A stretch of DNA of 64,000 bases from Lolium rigidum (Eukaryota > Streptophyta > Magnoliopsida > Poales > Poaceae), in NCBI RefSeq assembly GCF_022539505.1, contig NC_061509.1, positions 211,940,254 through 212,004,253 of the forward strand, in the 5' to 3' direction. Made by a program: the position numbers and the translations under genes. Of the stretch, positions 44,405 to 55,011 are shown in pieces. Under the pieces are notes generated by a model. The model made no database searches. It was given only the letters and a program-made list of their open reading frames with translations, and was not told the DNA's origin. Position 1 is the first letter of the stretch; each line of letters starts with the position of its first letter.

Positions 44405-44720
44405 AACAGGGTCTAATTCATTAGAGAAGGACCGCCTTCCAATTCCAAGACAATTAGAGAATGACTAAAGGCACGGTAGACACCACGCAAGGCGGTACTG
44501 GTGTGGAGGTATGGTGACTGGAACAATATGATGTGAGGAGGAATGGATGGTGCCTTTCGAGACTGAAGAAGACACATGTTCTGCCTAGGCCTTGTGGAGT
44601 TGTGGTGCGGTTTGCGGTCGGTCACGTTGTGAAGTGAGAGCAAACACTTCTGCTCTGACGCTTTCCCCTTGGCAAAACTTTGGCCACGACAAACATAAGA
44701 ACGGTGGAGAGCTTCTCATA
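44405..44720 (-). repeat. Promoter-like duplicated segment, copy 2
   Basis: Similar to 40585-40740 (tggtgactggaacaatatgatgtgaggaggaatgg, gtggtgcggtttgcggt) and, at its left end, to 45505-45570 (attcattagagaaggaccgcc). It is part of a family of related flanking segments scattered over 5 kb, all in the same orientation. Confidence 0.6.
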
Positions 44721-44853
44721 TATATTCGTAAGTGGGGATATGATCGTAAAATTAAAAAATCTAACATATACGGACAATTCTATAGTGGTCCGTATGGCCC
44801 GCGTTGTATTGTAAGAGTAATTTCTGTACGTATAGCATACTAATACGCGTCTG

Positions 44854-44890
44854 TGACGTCATGTATACCGAAAATGCATGGCATATAAAA
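44854..44890 (+). promoter_or_regulatory. Orphan promoter-like cluster: TGACGTCA, RY motif, TATA box
   Basis: TGACGTCA (44854-44861) is a perfect bZIP palindrome. TGCATG (44875-44880) is an RY-type core. TATAAAA (44884-44890) is followed by GGGCC. The spacing is that of a seed-type plant promoter. The first downstream ATG (44910) opens only 21 codons, so no gene is attached. Confidence 0.4.
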
Positions 44891-45114
44891 GGGCCGTGGC
44901 AACCAGCATGTTTCAAAACACACCTGCACGACGTAGGGCGGTAGTTAGGCAACTGAAATACTTGGTCACGTGATCTCCTTCTTTTTCTAACACGGCATAT
45001 AACCGGTATGTATACAGACGGTTATACATGTTCTTGATATAGGTTTTGGTGGGCCTAAGTAGAAAAACTAACCGAATATAACTCCCCAACTTCGGTTAGG
45101 GAGGAGCACTAAGC

Positions 45115-45260
45115 AGGGCTCGAGAGCAAAAGCGTTGGCACTTGCACCTTTGCCTCTGGTGCAGTACCAAAATATCTTGTGGCCAAGGAACGGAGGTATT
45201 GAACTGTGTATATACGCCTCTGCTGCCAAAAAATGTGACATGAAGAAAGGACAATGTAAA
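45115..45260 (-). repeat. Promoter-like duplicated segment, copy 3
   Basis: Matches 40733-40885: gagagcaaaagcgt, cagtaccaaaatatc.tgtg, ggaacggaggtattgaactg, GTATATA. Here the 24-bp TATA-containing unit is single, not doubled. Confidence 0.65.
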
Positions 45261-45499
45261 TACATAAGAAAATAGGTATACTACCAGTGGAGAGTGTGCT
45301 TTATACCCGTTCTAATTTGCAACTTCAAATTCACCGTACTTTGTTGACCAATGCTACGCTTACGGACACTGTTTCGAATGAAATATTGCGAACTGGAAGT
45401 GACAGACCAAAACACAAGGACGCTAAATCAGTGCAATGCTATGCCACGTAAAAAAAAACATTGCCAACGATCACTTCATCCTTTAAGAGGAGGAGCGCC

Positions 45500-45590
45500 T
45501 ATCTCCCCAAACGGGGTCCGATTCATTAGAGAAGGACCGCCCGCCAAAAGACAACTAGAGAGTGACTAAAGCCGCGACCTAGCCATTGCC
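45500..45590 (-). repeat. Promoter-like duplicated segment, copy 4 (fragment)
   Basis: attcattagagaaggaccgcc...agacaactagagagtgactaaag matches 44420-44470. Confidence 0.6.
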
Positions 45591-47248
45591 ATGCCATCTG
45601 AGAGTGCACGCATCGCTAGTGCTTTTCTTCTTGGATAATGGGATCATGATTCATGTGATTAAAGCTATATATGCGCAGACCGTACAAACGTGTAGATTAT
45701 TGGCTTTCAGTAAAGCCGAGCTAAAAAGCCTCAGTTCTAAGAAAACATACGATGTTGCATGCATGGTATCATATCCACCAAGATTTATTCCAAGCGACCG
45801 ATCAGCTTGGCCTTTGGATAGTACATTGTTTCTGGCCGTGATTCCGCTTGACAGGCACACCGCAGGATCTCATACATGATTGCCGCGAAAAGAACTTTGC
45901 ACAGGCGTAAAAGCGCAGACCTGCAGACGTGGTTTCTCTTCAAACACAAACAATGCCCGGCACATAGCGCATTAGCGCGGCCTGGCATTTTGGCTTACCA
46001 GATTTCCAATACACTGAAAACATGAGCACATAATGGATTAATTGTATCTATATATCATGCTACTGAGGACCCGATCAAGGTTGCCACTGCGGTGAGCATG
46101 TAACCAGTCATCAATTCTTGAAAGGTTGAAGGATGCACGAAGGCCGATCAAGTGAAATGACAGTCAGCAGTCTCAACGCTGGGACGGTGTCGTCCTTCAG
46201 CCATGGCTAGAATCGAAGCATGTGCAAAAGGAACTGTCAGAAAAGGTGCTAATGAGTGCAACTTTGGACAGAAGGTTATTCCGACTGAAAAAGGCATGAG
46301 CTCCAAACATGACAGTGTGTCGTGGATAAGACCCCTGGTTTCGTGATAAGATAAGATCTGTCTAACTGAATGATATGATATGGCTTCCCACAGAAAAAGA
46401 ATGATATGATATGGTGATTTTGCTCACTGTCTTAAATTGCAAACCATCATGTGAACAAGTGAATGTCCCTGGTGAAAGAAAGGTGTATGTGCTTGAGGAG
46501 TATGTTGCATCAACAGTGCACTCTGAATGGTTCATCAGAGTAGGGTATCGTCCTTGTACAGAAATATCTGAATAGGGTATTGGCCATTAGCAATTAGGCC
46601 TCATTGTCATAGCATGATAGCAGTATAGGGGGAGGCGGTGCTGACTCAGTCCCAATTTTCTGACTTGATTTGAACACGACCGAAACTCCATATCCAGTAG
46701 TCTATAGTGTCTGCTAGACAGAAAAAATGAAGATTGCAGTTAACCGCTTGAGCATTTTGTATGCCAAATTATATTACAAATCTAGAACTTTATTGCAATG
46801 AATTTATATTATTATTTACAACAAAAATGTGTTTCCATGGAATAGATTAATCAAATTTGAGAATAGAATGGGAAAAGATCAGGATATTTCAGCATTTTTT
46901 TAAACCCACCAATGTTTTCAGAAAAAACTGCAGAAGTTACGATTTTAAAAAACCTCAATCGTTAGTTAGACCTGTTTTTTCAGTTTTTATAAAATTATAA
47001 CATTTACTTATTTTGGTTGTAGATAATCTTACGTTCATCAGCAATGTTTTCAAGATTTTTTTTATCCTGTACAACATTTTATACAATCAAATTCATCTTC
47101 AAGGCTCTAATCCAGTATGATTCATATTTATAAAGTTAATGAAATTTCTTGGCTGTTTGATTCTTGGCAAGGGGAAGAACAAATGACTCTAATTAGTACA
47201 GTCAAATAAAAGTAAAGCTTAGTAAAAAAGTAAAACCAGAATGTTACT
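45591..47248. other. Intergenic DNA, no gene recognised
   Basis: Single-copy-looking sequence. A minus-strand frame at 45651-45860 and a plus frame at 45586-45879 overlap and have no domain. 46720-47220 is very AT-rich. Confidence 0.35.
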
Positions 47249-47249
47249 A

Positions 47250-48295
47250 CTCCCTCCGACCCGAATTAATGGGCGTGGCCATGTTTTAACATGATTTTAC
47301 GAAAACCCCCTTAATAGTTTACATTTATTTCACAATTGGTCCAAATCAAGGGGTCTTCTTCTTCCTCGCGTCTGGGCAGGCCGCGCGCTGCTGCCGTCGG
47401 CAGCTCCCCGGCGAGATGGAGTCCGCGCGGATCCGCTCGCAGTTGGGAGGCTCCCGCGGAGGAGTCGCGCCGGCCGGCCGCTTCCCATTTCCCTGCCCAG
47501 GCCGGCCGCTTCCCCTTTCCCTACCCTTGACGGCACCTCCACCATTGAACATGGCCGCCGTCGGCCGTCGAGCTCCGGCCTCCTCTTTCTCAACACCCTC
47601 TCCGACGCCGCTCCGCCTCCGTCGGACGCACTGGTTGCCGCCCCTTCCGTGCCCATCGACGCTGCCCCTTCCGCCTGGTGAAGTGGTGGCTGGTGTCGCC
47701 TGATTCCAGCGGACGGAGCAGAGGACGCGCAACTCAGGTGGTAGACGAGGTGGTCCGGCGCGTGGCCTTCGCGAAGATGCGTATCTCCGCGTGACCCCAG
47801 CACTCTAGCAGGCCGCAGCTCATCGCTGGCTCACCTCCGCCTGGAGCTTCTCGCCATCCGCCGCCCCCCGCGTTTGAACGCCGCATCACGCAAGCCCGAT
47901 GAGGAACGACGGATATCCGTCTGGCTTGCTACCGTACAGCCGTATCCTAGAGCCCAGCACCCATATCCGCCACCGCCGATGCCCGGCGTGGATGCAAAAT
48001 TGGCAAAGTGAGGACCTTGGGGGGAAAAGGGATCAATTTCTTCTTCGATCTCCCTCGTCCTTCCGTTCTGGTGTGTGGAAGAAAGGCGGGGAGACGAGGA
48101 GGAAGGAAGGATGCCGGTGAGGGAGGGCCGGAGCAGGCGGCGTGGGCGACAGGAGGGGTGGAGCAGGCGGCGCCGCCGGGGGAAGGAGGCGACGGTGCGG
48201 GAGAAGAGAAGAAAGGAGGGCTACGTTTGTCGGACAAACAGCAAGGGGGGTTTCGCAAAAAAGCCGTCGCGAACAGTAATCCGGATCGGAGGGAG
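47250..48295. mobile_element. Stowaway-like element of 1046 bp with GC-rich interior
   Basis: TA duplication (47248-47249 / 48296-48297). Termini are CTCCCTCCGACCCGAATTA and, from the right, CTCCCTCCGATCCGGATTA. The similarity continues inward to a ttttacgaaaaccccctt / ttttgcgaaaccccccttg block, giving inverted repeats of about 75 bp. The interior (47340-48230) is GC-rich and quite unlike a normal MITE. It may be captured host sequence; no product is recognised. A relative starts at 63934. Confidence 0.75.
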
Positions 48296-48297
48296 TA

Positions 48298-48792
48298 TGA
48301 CATTTAAGGTTATCATCTCGTTCTTCATGCATTAAAATACTACAAAGAGAGCAAAGTGCTTGGTACAATTTCTGAGTTCTTTACTTGAAACAAAGATCAA
48401 GATAACTTCTCGATTATGTTTGTCTGCTCCATCCAACACACTAGTTAACAATTAACAGTTTGAGGGGAAAAGGGGCCTCCACTAAAGGTTGAATATGAAA
48501 GGCCAAAAGACTATGCAGCAGGCTTCTGGAAATCACCAACAACTGAGATTTAAGTAGTTAGGTACCTTATCCCAAATGTCAAATCATTTCTAGTAGCTTC
48601 CATCACTTTGGTTGTGCGACAGTCTATCTTCAAATTCTTATCACCCAGGACACAGGTGGGACTTATACCAATCGATGCAATTAAAAATTCTAGCATAAGT
48701 CTGCAGCTACACTGCTACAGATGAACCAACAATAAAAACATGAAAACTACAAACAATTATTAAATAAATAAGGAGAACAGAAACGGCTCGCA
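48298..48792. other. Flank with nothing recognised
   Basis: AT-rich, no coding signal or repeat ends. Confidence 0.35.
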
Positions 48793-48926
48793 CCTTCGTG
48801 TTGGTTAATCTTCCAAAGTTCAAATGCATAACATTTCTAAAGGCATCGATTGGCAGGGTCTTTAAGAGATAATCGTGCCAGATCTCTCTCCAACAGAAGG
48901 CAGAGTTCCTCATCCACCAGTTTTCC
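48793..48926 (-). pseudogene. Exon-like segment, unknown gene
   Basis: Minus-strand coding-looking stretch ENWWMRNSAFCWREIWHD followed by YLLKTLPIDAFRNVMHLNFG and RLTNTK. It is flanked by a plausible acceptor (TTTTTCAG/GA) and donor (AAG/GTGCGA). It may be an isolated exon or remnant. I do not recognise the family, and its relation to the GT77-like pseudogene is unknown. Confidence 0.3.
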
Positions 48927-49015
48927 TGAAAAACGACACTGAATTTGAGTTTCACAGCCAGCACTCTACTGGACAGCGTCTAACAAGTAATTTGAACTAG
49001 TTAATTTTTCAATAC

Positions 49016-49289
49016 TGTTAAATATACTATATACTATATCTCCACTTCCTGTAAGATCGGTCTTTTAGGATAGTTGGTTGGTAGGAATATCTAACATGGT
49101 ATCAGAGCATCCAGTCTTGGGTTGAAGTCTCATCCCCGCACAATTAATCCCCAATTTATTCACGCCCACGCCGGGCGTAAGGGGAGGTGTTATCCATATC
49201 GGACGTGAAGGAGGGTTTTAAGTATATTGTATCTCCACTTCCTATGAGATTGGTCTTTTGGGAAAGTTGGTCAGTAGGAATATCTTACA
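49016..49289 (+). mobile_element. SMART-like TRIM (274-bp mini LTR element)
   Basis: Left LTR 49016-49096 (TGTTAAATATA...ATATCTAACA), directly followed by the primer site TGGTATCAGAGC (49097-49108, tRNA-Met). A purine tract GTGAAGGAGGG (49205-49215) then precedes the right LTR, 49216-49289 (...ATATCTTACA). It is flanked by AATAC (49011-49015 / 49290-49294). No coding capacity. Size and layout match the SMART class of tiny grass retrotransposons. Confidence 0.9.
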
Positions 49290-49638
49290 AATACTATCCT
49301 AAAATGAACCCCTAAGTCCTACGTGTAACATGTACTAACAATTTTTACCACTAGAGGCTAGCTAGGGTAAGTGGCAAACTCATAAGTAAACTAAAAATCC
49401 TTATATTCTGATATTGGTAAACGCAGAAGGTATGACAATGTAAACTAACCTTTCAATTATTTTTTCCCAATTCCCAACAATAATTTATCAGGAGTTGACA
49501 TGTTTGGCGGTATCACAATGTCCGCATCCGCACAACATATCTCACTGGTTTAAAAATGGAAGACTGCATAAGGTTTAAAAATGAAAGACTGCATAAGGAA
49601 ACCAGGTATTATTTAACATATCATCCATACAGCATTGA

Positions 49639-50697
49639 TCATATAACATATTTATTAACAAAAACCTCCAACTTAAATTCCAAGGTTGCATGACACCTGC
49701 GATTTTGTGGAACCCTCCATGAGAATGTCCCAAACTTATTTAAGCTTCGTGGCATAGACATATAATCCCTCCAATCTTCAATGATGATTCTTAAATCATT
49801 AAGTTTGCTTTGCAATCCAATGCAACAGTTTGCATGCATAGTGCAAACCTCATTCAAATCTCCACTTGGCTCGCAAATACCACCAAAGTATGTAGTACTT
49901 AAACACTTAATTGTCAATCCAATATCCGTAATGTAAGGATCATGCTTTATAAAATTAAGTACGTCCTAGTCATGATAACCAGGATATCTCAGTCAAGAAT
50001 AATACCAAAACTTGTAGAACTCTATGCTTTGATTGTTCGACTTCACATAGTTGAATCCTCAATTAGCTATGTTTCTTAAGTCAATTGCATTGCCTACGTA
50101 CATAGTGATCACATGCAATCTGAAAATCTCCATCGGGCTAAAAATGTGGGAATGGATTGTGAAACCACATGATATCTGCATCCTGAAGTGCATATAAATG
50201 AGATAAATCAAGTTCACGCTAAGTGACTTGACTTGTTCATGTTTGGTATTATTCAGGAAAAGGGTACATCTTATTGTATTGGTGTCAAACTTGATGCAGC
50301 AGAACAGGAAGTAACATATCATGGATATTTACCGAGAAAATGAAGCTGTAACCTTTTTCAAGAACTAGGCGCAAGAAATCCAGCCTTTTCCACATCATCT
50401 CCAGATATCCAGCAGTCAGAAACATCTTTTCTTGGGAGAAGTCCACATCATCGGTTACAAGAGCAAAACAGTATGGATGGATCTCAGTACATCGATTATA
50501 TGCTTTCCCATCAGAGGATATTATCACAAGGTGTATCAGTAGTGAACTTGTCCCAATACCACGATGAAACTGTCAATGAAAAGATCTACAACCGAGCCAA
50601 GAGTAGCCCATGCAGCATTAATTGTTTTCAGTATAATAGTTTTATTGTCCATAGAAGCCTCTTGTAGAACTTGCCCTAGTTGGGGATAATCACAGTC
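49639..50697 (-). pseudogene. GT77-like nucleotide-diphospho-sugar transferase pseudogene, exons 2 and 3
   Basis: Similar to plant Nucleotid_trans (PF03407) proteins such as the At4g15970 group, Golgi type II glycosyltransferases. Exon 2 (50697-50333) has acceptor TTGTAG/GAC, then the pieces LQEASMDNKTIILKTINAAW, a frameshift near 50560, YNRCTEIHPYCFAL and VLEKGYSFIFS, and donor TCG/GTAAAT. Exon 3 starts at 50182 after TTCAG with DADIMWFHNPFPHF (metal-binding DxD intact), followed at once by a stop. It continues with further shifts and stops through GFNYVKSNNQSIEFYKFW and HDPYITDIG to an open piece 49639-49917 (CLSTTYFGGICEP, MHANCCIGL, FSWRVPQN). At least one frameshift and several stops in these exons make it non-functional. 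The matching exon 1 is at 63426-63718. Confidence 0.85.
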
Positions 50698-52094
50698 CTA
50701 CAAGGATGGTCATAGTCATTAAAAACATTAATTAAAACGAATCTGGAACTATACAAGTGAGATGGAGAAAGTTTTTTTACTTCTCACCAAGAGAAGTAGA
50801 ACAAAACCACTATATAAAGCACAAAGATAAGAATTTGACATATCGCCATGTGGATTGTGGAATATATATCTAGCTGAGCTTACAATATTCACAACGCCAT
50901 AAAAACGCATTAGTAAGAGCATTAAGCGTATTCACCCACTTCTTAAGGTCTGAAAATTTTAACAACCCAAATCATGCATTCGTGAATCATGACCATGTGC
51001 TGCCCACCAAATTAAACTAAATGGCCTCAAAGCGAAATCCTTATAGGAACATCCTATTGTTGGATTTTATGGGCCAAGGCCCATTTGATCTATCAAATCA
51101 TGGAGAATCTCAAAGGCACATTTGCGAATTGCATGGCATGTACAAGGAGTTCAATGCCACATTGCTAGTAGGGAGGGAGTTAAACCACTTTACAAGGGCT
51201 GCTCTTCTACCATCCATAAGGTGATTGAGAAGATAAGTGGTTCAAGCATTTTGTGAATCAAGATATAGTTAGATTGTGATTTGGTGGAAGATGAAATTTT
51301 TTGCTTGGTGCACGACCTCTGAGCATACGTGTCAATAAGCATATGATGCTTGACAGTTCTTTGTTTCCCAAAGACTTCTTCCACACCATGGCAGTTCAGT
51401 TTTGTGCCTCTCACAACAGACAGAAAAATCTCTCCGGAACTTGCTCTATGTCTCTCTCGTTAATACCAAGTCTCTTTTGTTGTGTTGCTTCCAGGCTTTC
51501 ACATTCTCGCGACCACGTGCACAGCCGTCCGGGAGAGCAGGCCTCCAAAACCTCATCCGTAGATCCTGCTCCTTCACCGAAAGGGGTGATGAGATTTTTG
51601 TGGAGTGACTTGGCTGCTCGCATCTGTTTGACTAGATCTGTGCCGACATATTGACTACTTCAATGTCCAAAAAATATCATATTCGTGAAGCAGAAACATA
51701 ATGTACTCCCATTAATGTGGAATAGGCGGACCTTAAATTAGTCAATTTGATTCAGCATTGTCAATTTATCCAGAACTTCTCTCTTTTCCTTGGTGAAACA
51801 AGAATCCATTGTGTTCAAACAAAAGCATTTAGTTTAGCCTTTGTTTGCTCTATGCTGCATCTTCCTTAAAGATGCATTGCATCCAATGGAATCCCGACTC
51901 CCTTCTTTTTTGATTTCCATTCTATTTAGATATGATATGGTGTAGATCTAATCTTATATAAGACGATCCGGTGCACGACTACATCTCCTTCACCACCATG
52001 GTCAACAACGACAAGCGGTGGTGGCCTTCCTGGCTAACACGTATCTGTTTGGACGGGTATTTAGTCCATATGCAGATCTGCTAAATATGTCTAG
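50698..52094 (-). other. Presumed intron 1 of the GT77-like pseudogene, 3' part
   Basis: No gene recognised. The sequence lies between the exon 2 acceptor and the copia insertion. Short frames such as 51021-51224 and 51301-51654 have no domain. Confidence 0.4.
52090..52094. repeat. Target-site duplication of the copia element, left (TCTAG)
   Basis: TCTAG is repeated at 62404-62408. Confidence 0.85.
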
Positions 52095-52232
52095 TGTGGA
52101 GCAAAGAAAATAGCTAACCTGATCTATTCTATGCTGTGGCGGCTAGGGTAGGAACCCTGAACAAAGCCCCTTATATAGCCCCTTAAGGTAACTCTCTACC
52201 TGGGCCACATGGGGTGATAGATATCTATCATT
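52095..52232 (-). repeat. 3' LTR of the copia element
   Basis: 52095-52213 matches 62244-62360 (gtggagcaaag, ctaggaaccctgaacaa, ccttatatagccccttaaggtaa). Beyond that, similarity to the 5' LTR stops; the left copy continues ggtgatagatatctatca. The LTR start is therefore uncertain. Confidence 0.75.
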
Positions 52233-52303
52233 CCCATCTTGTCACATGTTGGGTTGCATTCTCTGGTTCCCAAACCTTTAGTTAAGCAATCTGCAATTTG
52301 TTG

Positions 52304-52585
52304 TCATGAACTGACATGCTCTATCTTGATTATCCCAGCATCGAGCTTTTCTTTAATGAAGAATCTGTCTATCTCAATATGCTTTGTTTTGTCGTGTTGC
52401 ACTGGGTTATTTGCTAGGTTAATAGCAGACTTGTTGTCACACCATACATTAATGCAACTGTTCTTCAATTCACTTAAGAGATTCTGTACCCACAACATTT
52501 CACTCAGCCCTTGAGACATAGCCCTGTACTCTGCTTCAGCTGTTGATTTTGAAACCACTTGTTGTTTCTTGCTCCTCCATGACAC
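52304..52585 (-). pseudogene. Copia RNase H domain
   Basis: Minus frame MSWRSKKQQVVSKSTAEAEY then CDNKSAINLANNPVQHDKTK and HIEIDRFFIKEKL, the end of the copia polyprotein that removes RNA from the RNA-DNA hybrid. The catalytic STAEAEY and CDN segments are present. Upstream frames are broken. Confidence 0.9.
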
Positions 52586-52605
52586 TAAGTTTTCTCCGAC
52601 GAAAA

Positions 52606-52919
52606 CACAATACCCTTAAGTTGATCTTTGGTCATCTAGGCAACTTGCCCAATTGGCATCACAGTAGCCATCAATATCAAGAGGTTCGTTACTCTTGAAC
52701 CACAATTCCTTTCAAGTATGGTAAGATTATGCAGACTGATTCAAGATGTTCACTTCTACTCACACAATACCCTTAAGTTGATCTTTGGTCATCTAGGCAA
52801 CTTGCCCAATTGGCATCACAGTAGCCATCAATATCAAGAGGTTCGTTACTCTTGAACCACAATTCCTTTCAAGTATGGTAAGATTATGCAGACTGATTCA
52901 AGATGTTCACTTCTACTCA
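52606..52919. repeat. 157-bp tandem duplication inside the copia element
   Basis: 52606-52762 and 52763-52919 appear identical over their length (both start CACAATACCCTTAAGTTG and end CACTTCTACT followed by CA). Being so similar within an otherwise decayed element, the duplication is recent. Confidence 0.9.
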
Positions 52920-53649
52920 TGCATGCATATACCTGCTCACTACACTCACTGCAAAGGCAATGTATGGCCGTGTATGACATAAATATAACAGTCTCCCAAC
53001 TAGTCTGATCCACATGATCACCTGATTGTATTGTCACTTTATGTTTGATCGATTGGGGTTGAAGCTGCTCGGCAGCCTAGCATACCAACATCACTAAGAA
53101 GGTCCAAAGTATACTTTCTTTGGGACAGAGCTATTCTTTTTGTTGACCTGCCCACTTCTATACCAAGAAAGTACTTTAGTCGACCAAGGTCTTTTACTTC
53201 AACTCAAACACTTCTTTAGTCTTGCTATCTCTCCTTCGTCATCCCCAATAATAATGATATCATCCACATACACCGCAAGAATGGTAATCTTTCCCTTAAG
53301 AGTGTCTATAAAACACTGTCACCGTTGCATTGTCTCTATCCCATGTCACAATTTGCACGCCTAAATTTTTCAAACCAAGCTCTCGGAGACTGTTTTAGTC
53401 CATAAAGAGATTTATTCAGTCTAGGTACCTTGCGTGTGGTTTCAGGTGAAGAGAAGCCAGGTGGAAATTCCATGTAAACTTCTTCATGTAGATCTCCATG
53501 TAGGAAAGCGTTTTGAACATCAAGTTGGTGTAACGGCCACCCACGATATCAAAATTCTTAGTGTTCATCTTCGCCACTGGTGCAAAGGTCTCATCATAAT
53601 CGATGCCATAGGTCTGGGTGTACCCTCTTGCCACAAGTCTTGTCTTGTA
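52920..53649 (-). pseudogene. Copia reverse transcriptase, C-terminal part
   Basis: Minus strand: YKTRLVARGYTQTYGIDYDE then TFAPVAKMNT (53560-53650), a deletion/frameshift, then [20 protein letters not shown] and [13 protein letters not shown] in other frames. The active-site YVDD is at 53259-53270, followed by DLGRLKYFLGIEVGRS and ALSQRKYTLDLL. Several frame breaks. Confidence 0.85.
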
Positions 53650-54067
53650 CTCCCTCAGTTCCTTTTTATAATGCCTATAGATTTTTGGTATTTGTTTCAG
53701 AATATAAGGTTGTAGCTTGGCTTTTTTCAATTACCCCCTCTACCGGTCAGCTCCCACACGACATGCGTGAAAAAAAATCCATACAAAAGGGAAACAATTA
53801 ATTGAGATTCCTAATGCATGACTCCAACGATTCCTTAGATTTAGGAAGCATTGTTTTTTTTCCTTAATAGTAGAACCTAGTTGCACATATATGGAGAGTC
53901 AACCAGAGAGATTTGTGGGATTTGTTATGTTAATTTAGGAAGTTATGGATTTCCCTCATTTTACTCTAATCTCAAATCGTTAAGCCAGGGGGTCTTATGT
54001 AAAGAATACTCTTGCGCTAATTTTCGTGCCAAAAAACTATAGGCACTATAGAATGGAACAGAGGGAG
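53650..54067. mobile_element. Stowaway MITE inside the copia RT (418 bp)
   Basis: TA (53648-53649 / 54068-54069) flanks termini CTCCCTCAGTTCC and, from the right, CTCCCTCTGTTCC. Similarity extends through TGCCTATAG for about 39 bp. Removing it restores the copia reading KIETYKTRLVARG. Confidence 0.92.
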
Positions 54068-54607
54068 TATGTTTCAATCTTTCCTTGTGCATTTTGTTTC
54101 ATAGTGTAAACCCACTTACAACTGACATCCTTTTTTCCTGCTGGAATTGATACTAACTCCCAAGTTTCGGTTTTTCTCAATGCTTGCAGTTCTTCCAACA
54201 TGGCCGCTCGCCATGGCCTGTTTGAAGGAATAGATACAGACTGTAGGGAAGCAACAAATGCTTTGTAGAAAGGAGACAAGGCTTCGTATGACACAAAGTT
54301 TCCTATATCACATTCATCATGCCTTTTGTGTAGTCTCTCAACACAAGCCCGAGTTACTTTCCTCAAAGCAATTGGTAGGTCCATTTGTCCTTCCATTGTT
54401 GTCGAGTCTGCGTCAACTTGGCTTTCACTTGAGGAGATGGTCTCAAAATTGTCCTGATGTTCACTTGTAACTCTTGTTGCTCTCCCTGAAACATGTTGCG
54501 CACCCACTTGCCTCCTACCATAAACTTGAAGATTTTGTTCCTCATTCAGCCTTCTCCATCTCTGCGGTAAATTTTGGTCATCTCCATCTTGTCTAACTAG
54601 AATGAGA
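54068..54607 (-). pseudogene. Copia integrase-RT linker and RT start
   Basis: Minus frame from 54607 downward: QRWRRLNEEQNLQVYG, then the Ser/Thr-rich linker, CDIGNFVSYEALSPFYKAF, NRPWRAAMLEELQALRKTET and WELVSIPAGKKDVSCKWVYT, the canonical start of copia RT. Open over this stretch. It is interrupted on one side by the LTR element and on the other by the Stowaway. Confidence 0.85.
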
Positions 54608-54612
54608 CCCAC
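54608..54612. repeat. Target-site duplication of the 5-kb LTR element, left (CCCAC)
   Basis: CCCAC is repeated at 59662-59666. Confidence 0.92.
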
Positions 54613-54992
54613 TGTCATGGGCATACCCTTCGGGTAGCCATTATTACCATACCCGGCTCGGCCCAATATGGAGAAGGCCCAAGAAGGCAACCCAAAGAAG
54701 TAGTCGACTAGGACTCTTGTAAAACCCTAGGCTGGTTGCATATATAAAGCTAGCCACGGCACCCATTGAGGGGGGGACAACAGATAGACAACATAGCTCC
54801 GCCTACGGCGGCACCCTGTAAACATACTAATGATCATATACTAGATTGCTAGCAGCACGTAGGGATCCTCCACCGAGAGGACCCGAAGCTGGGTATATCG
54901 TGTGCCCAATCTCGCTCCCGGAATCTCCATCACCGCTCTTCCCAAAACCCAAGTCTACAATACGTAGGCATTAGCGAGGTGATCCCTCGTCA
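54613..54992 (+). repeat. 5' LTR (380 bp)
   Basis: TGTCATGGGCATACCC...GATCCCTCGTCA, with a CATATATAAAGC TATA region at 54739-54750. About 20 differences from the 3' LTR by eye. Confidence 0.93.
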
Positions 54993-54993
54993 A

Positions 54994-55011
54994 TTGGCGC
55001 CGTCTGTGAGA
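54994..55011 (+). other. Primer binding site
   Basis: TTGGCGCCGTCTGTGAGA begins two bases after the LTR. The first part matches the 3' end of tRNA-Asp; the remainder differs, so the exact tRNA is uncertain. Confidence 0.7.

Noticed and set aside
47416..47803. Overlapping frames of 95-157 codons on both strands as genes
   Set aside because: All lie within the GC-rich interior of the 1046-bp Stowaway-like element and none has a domain or consistent codon pattern.
53140..53801. Plus-strand frames in the copia RT region
   Set aside because: Antisense of the copia reverse transcriptase and of the Stowaway insertion.
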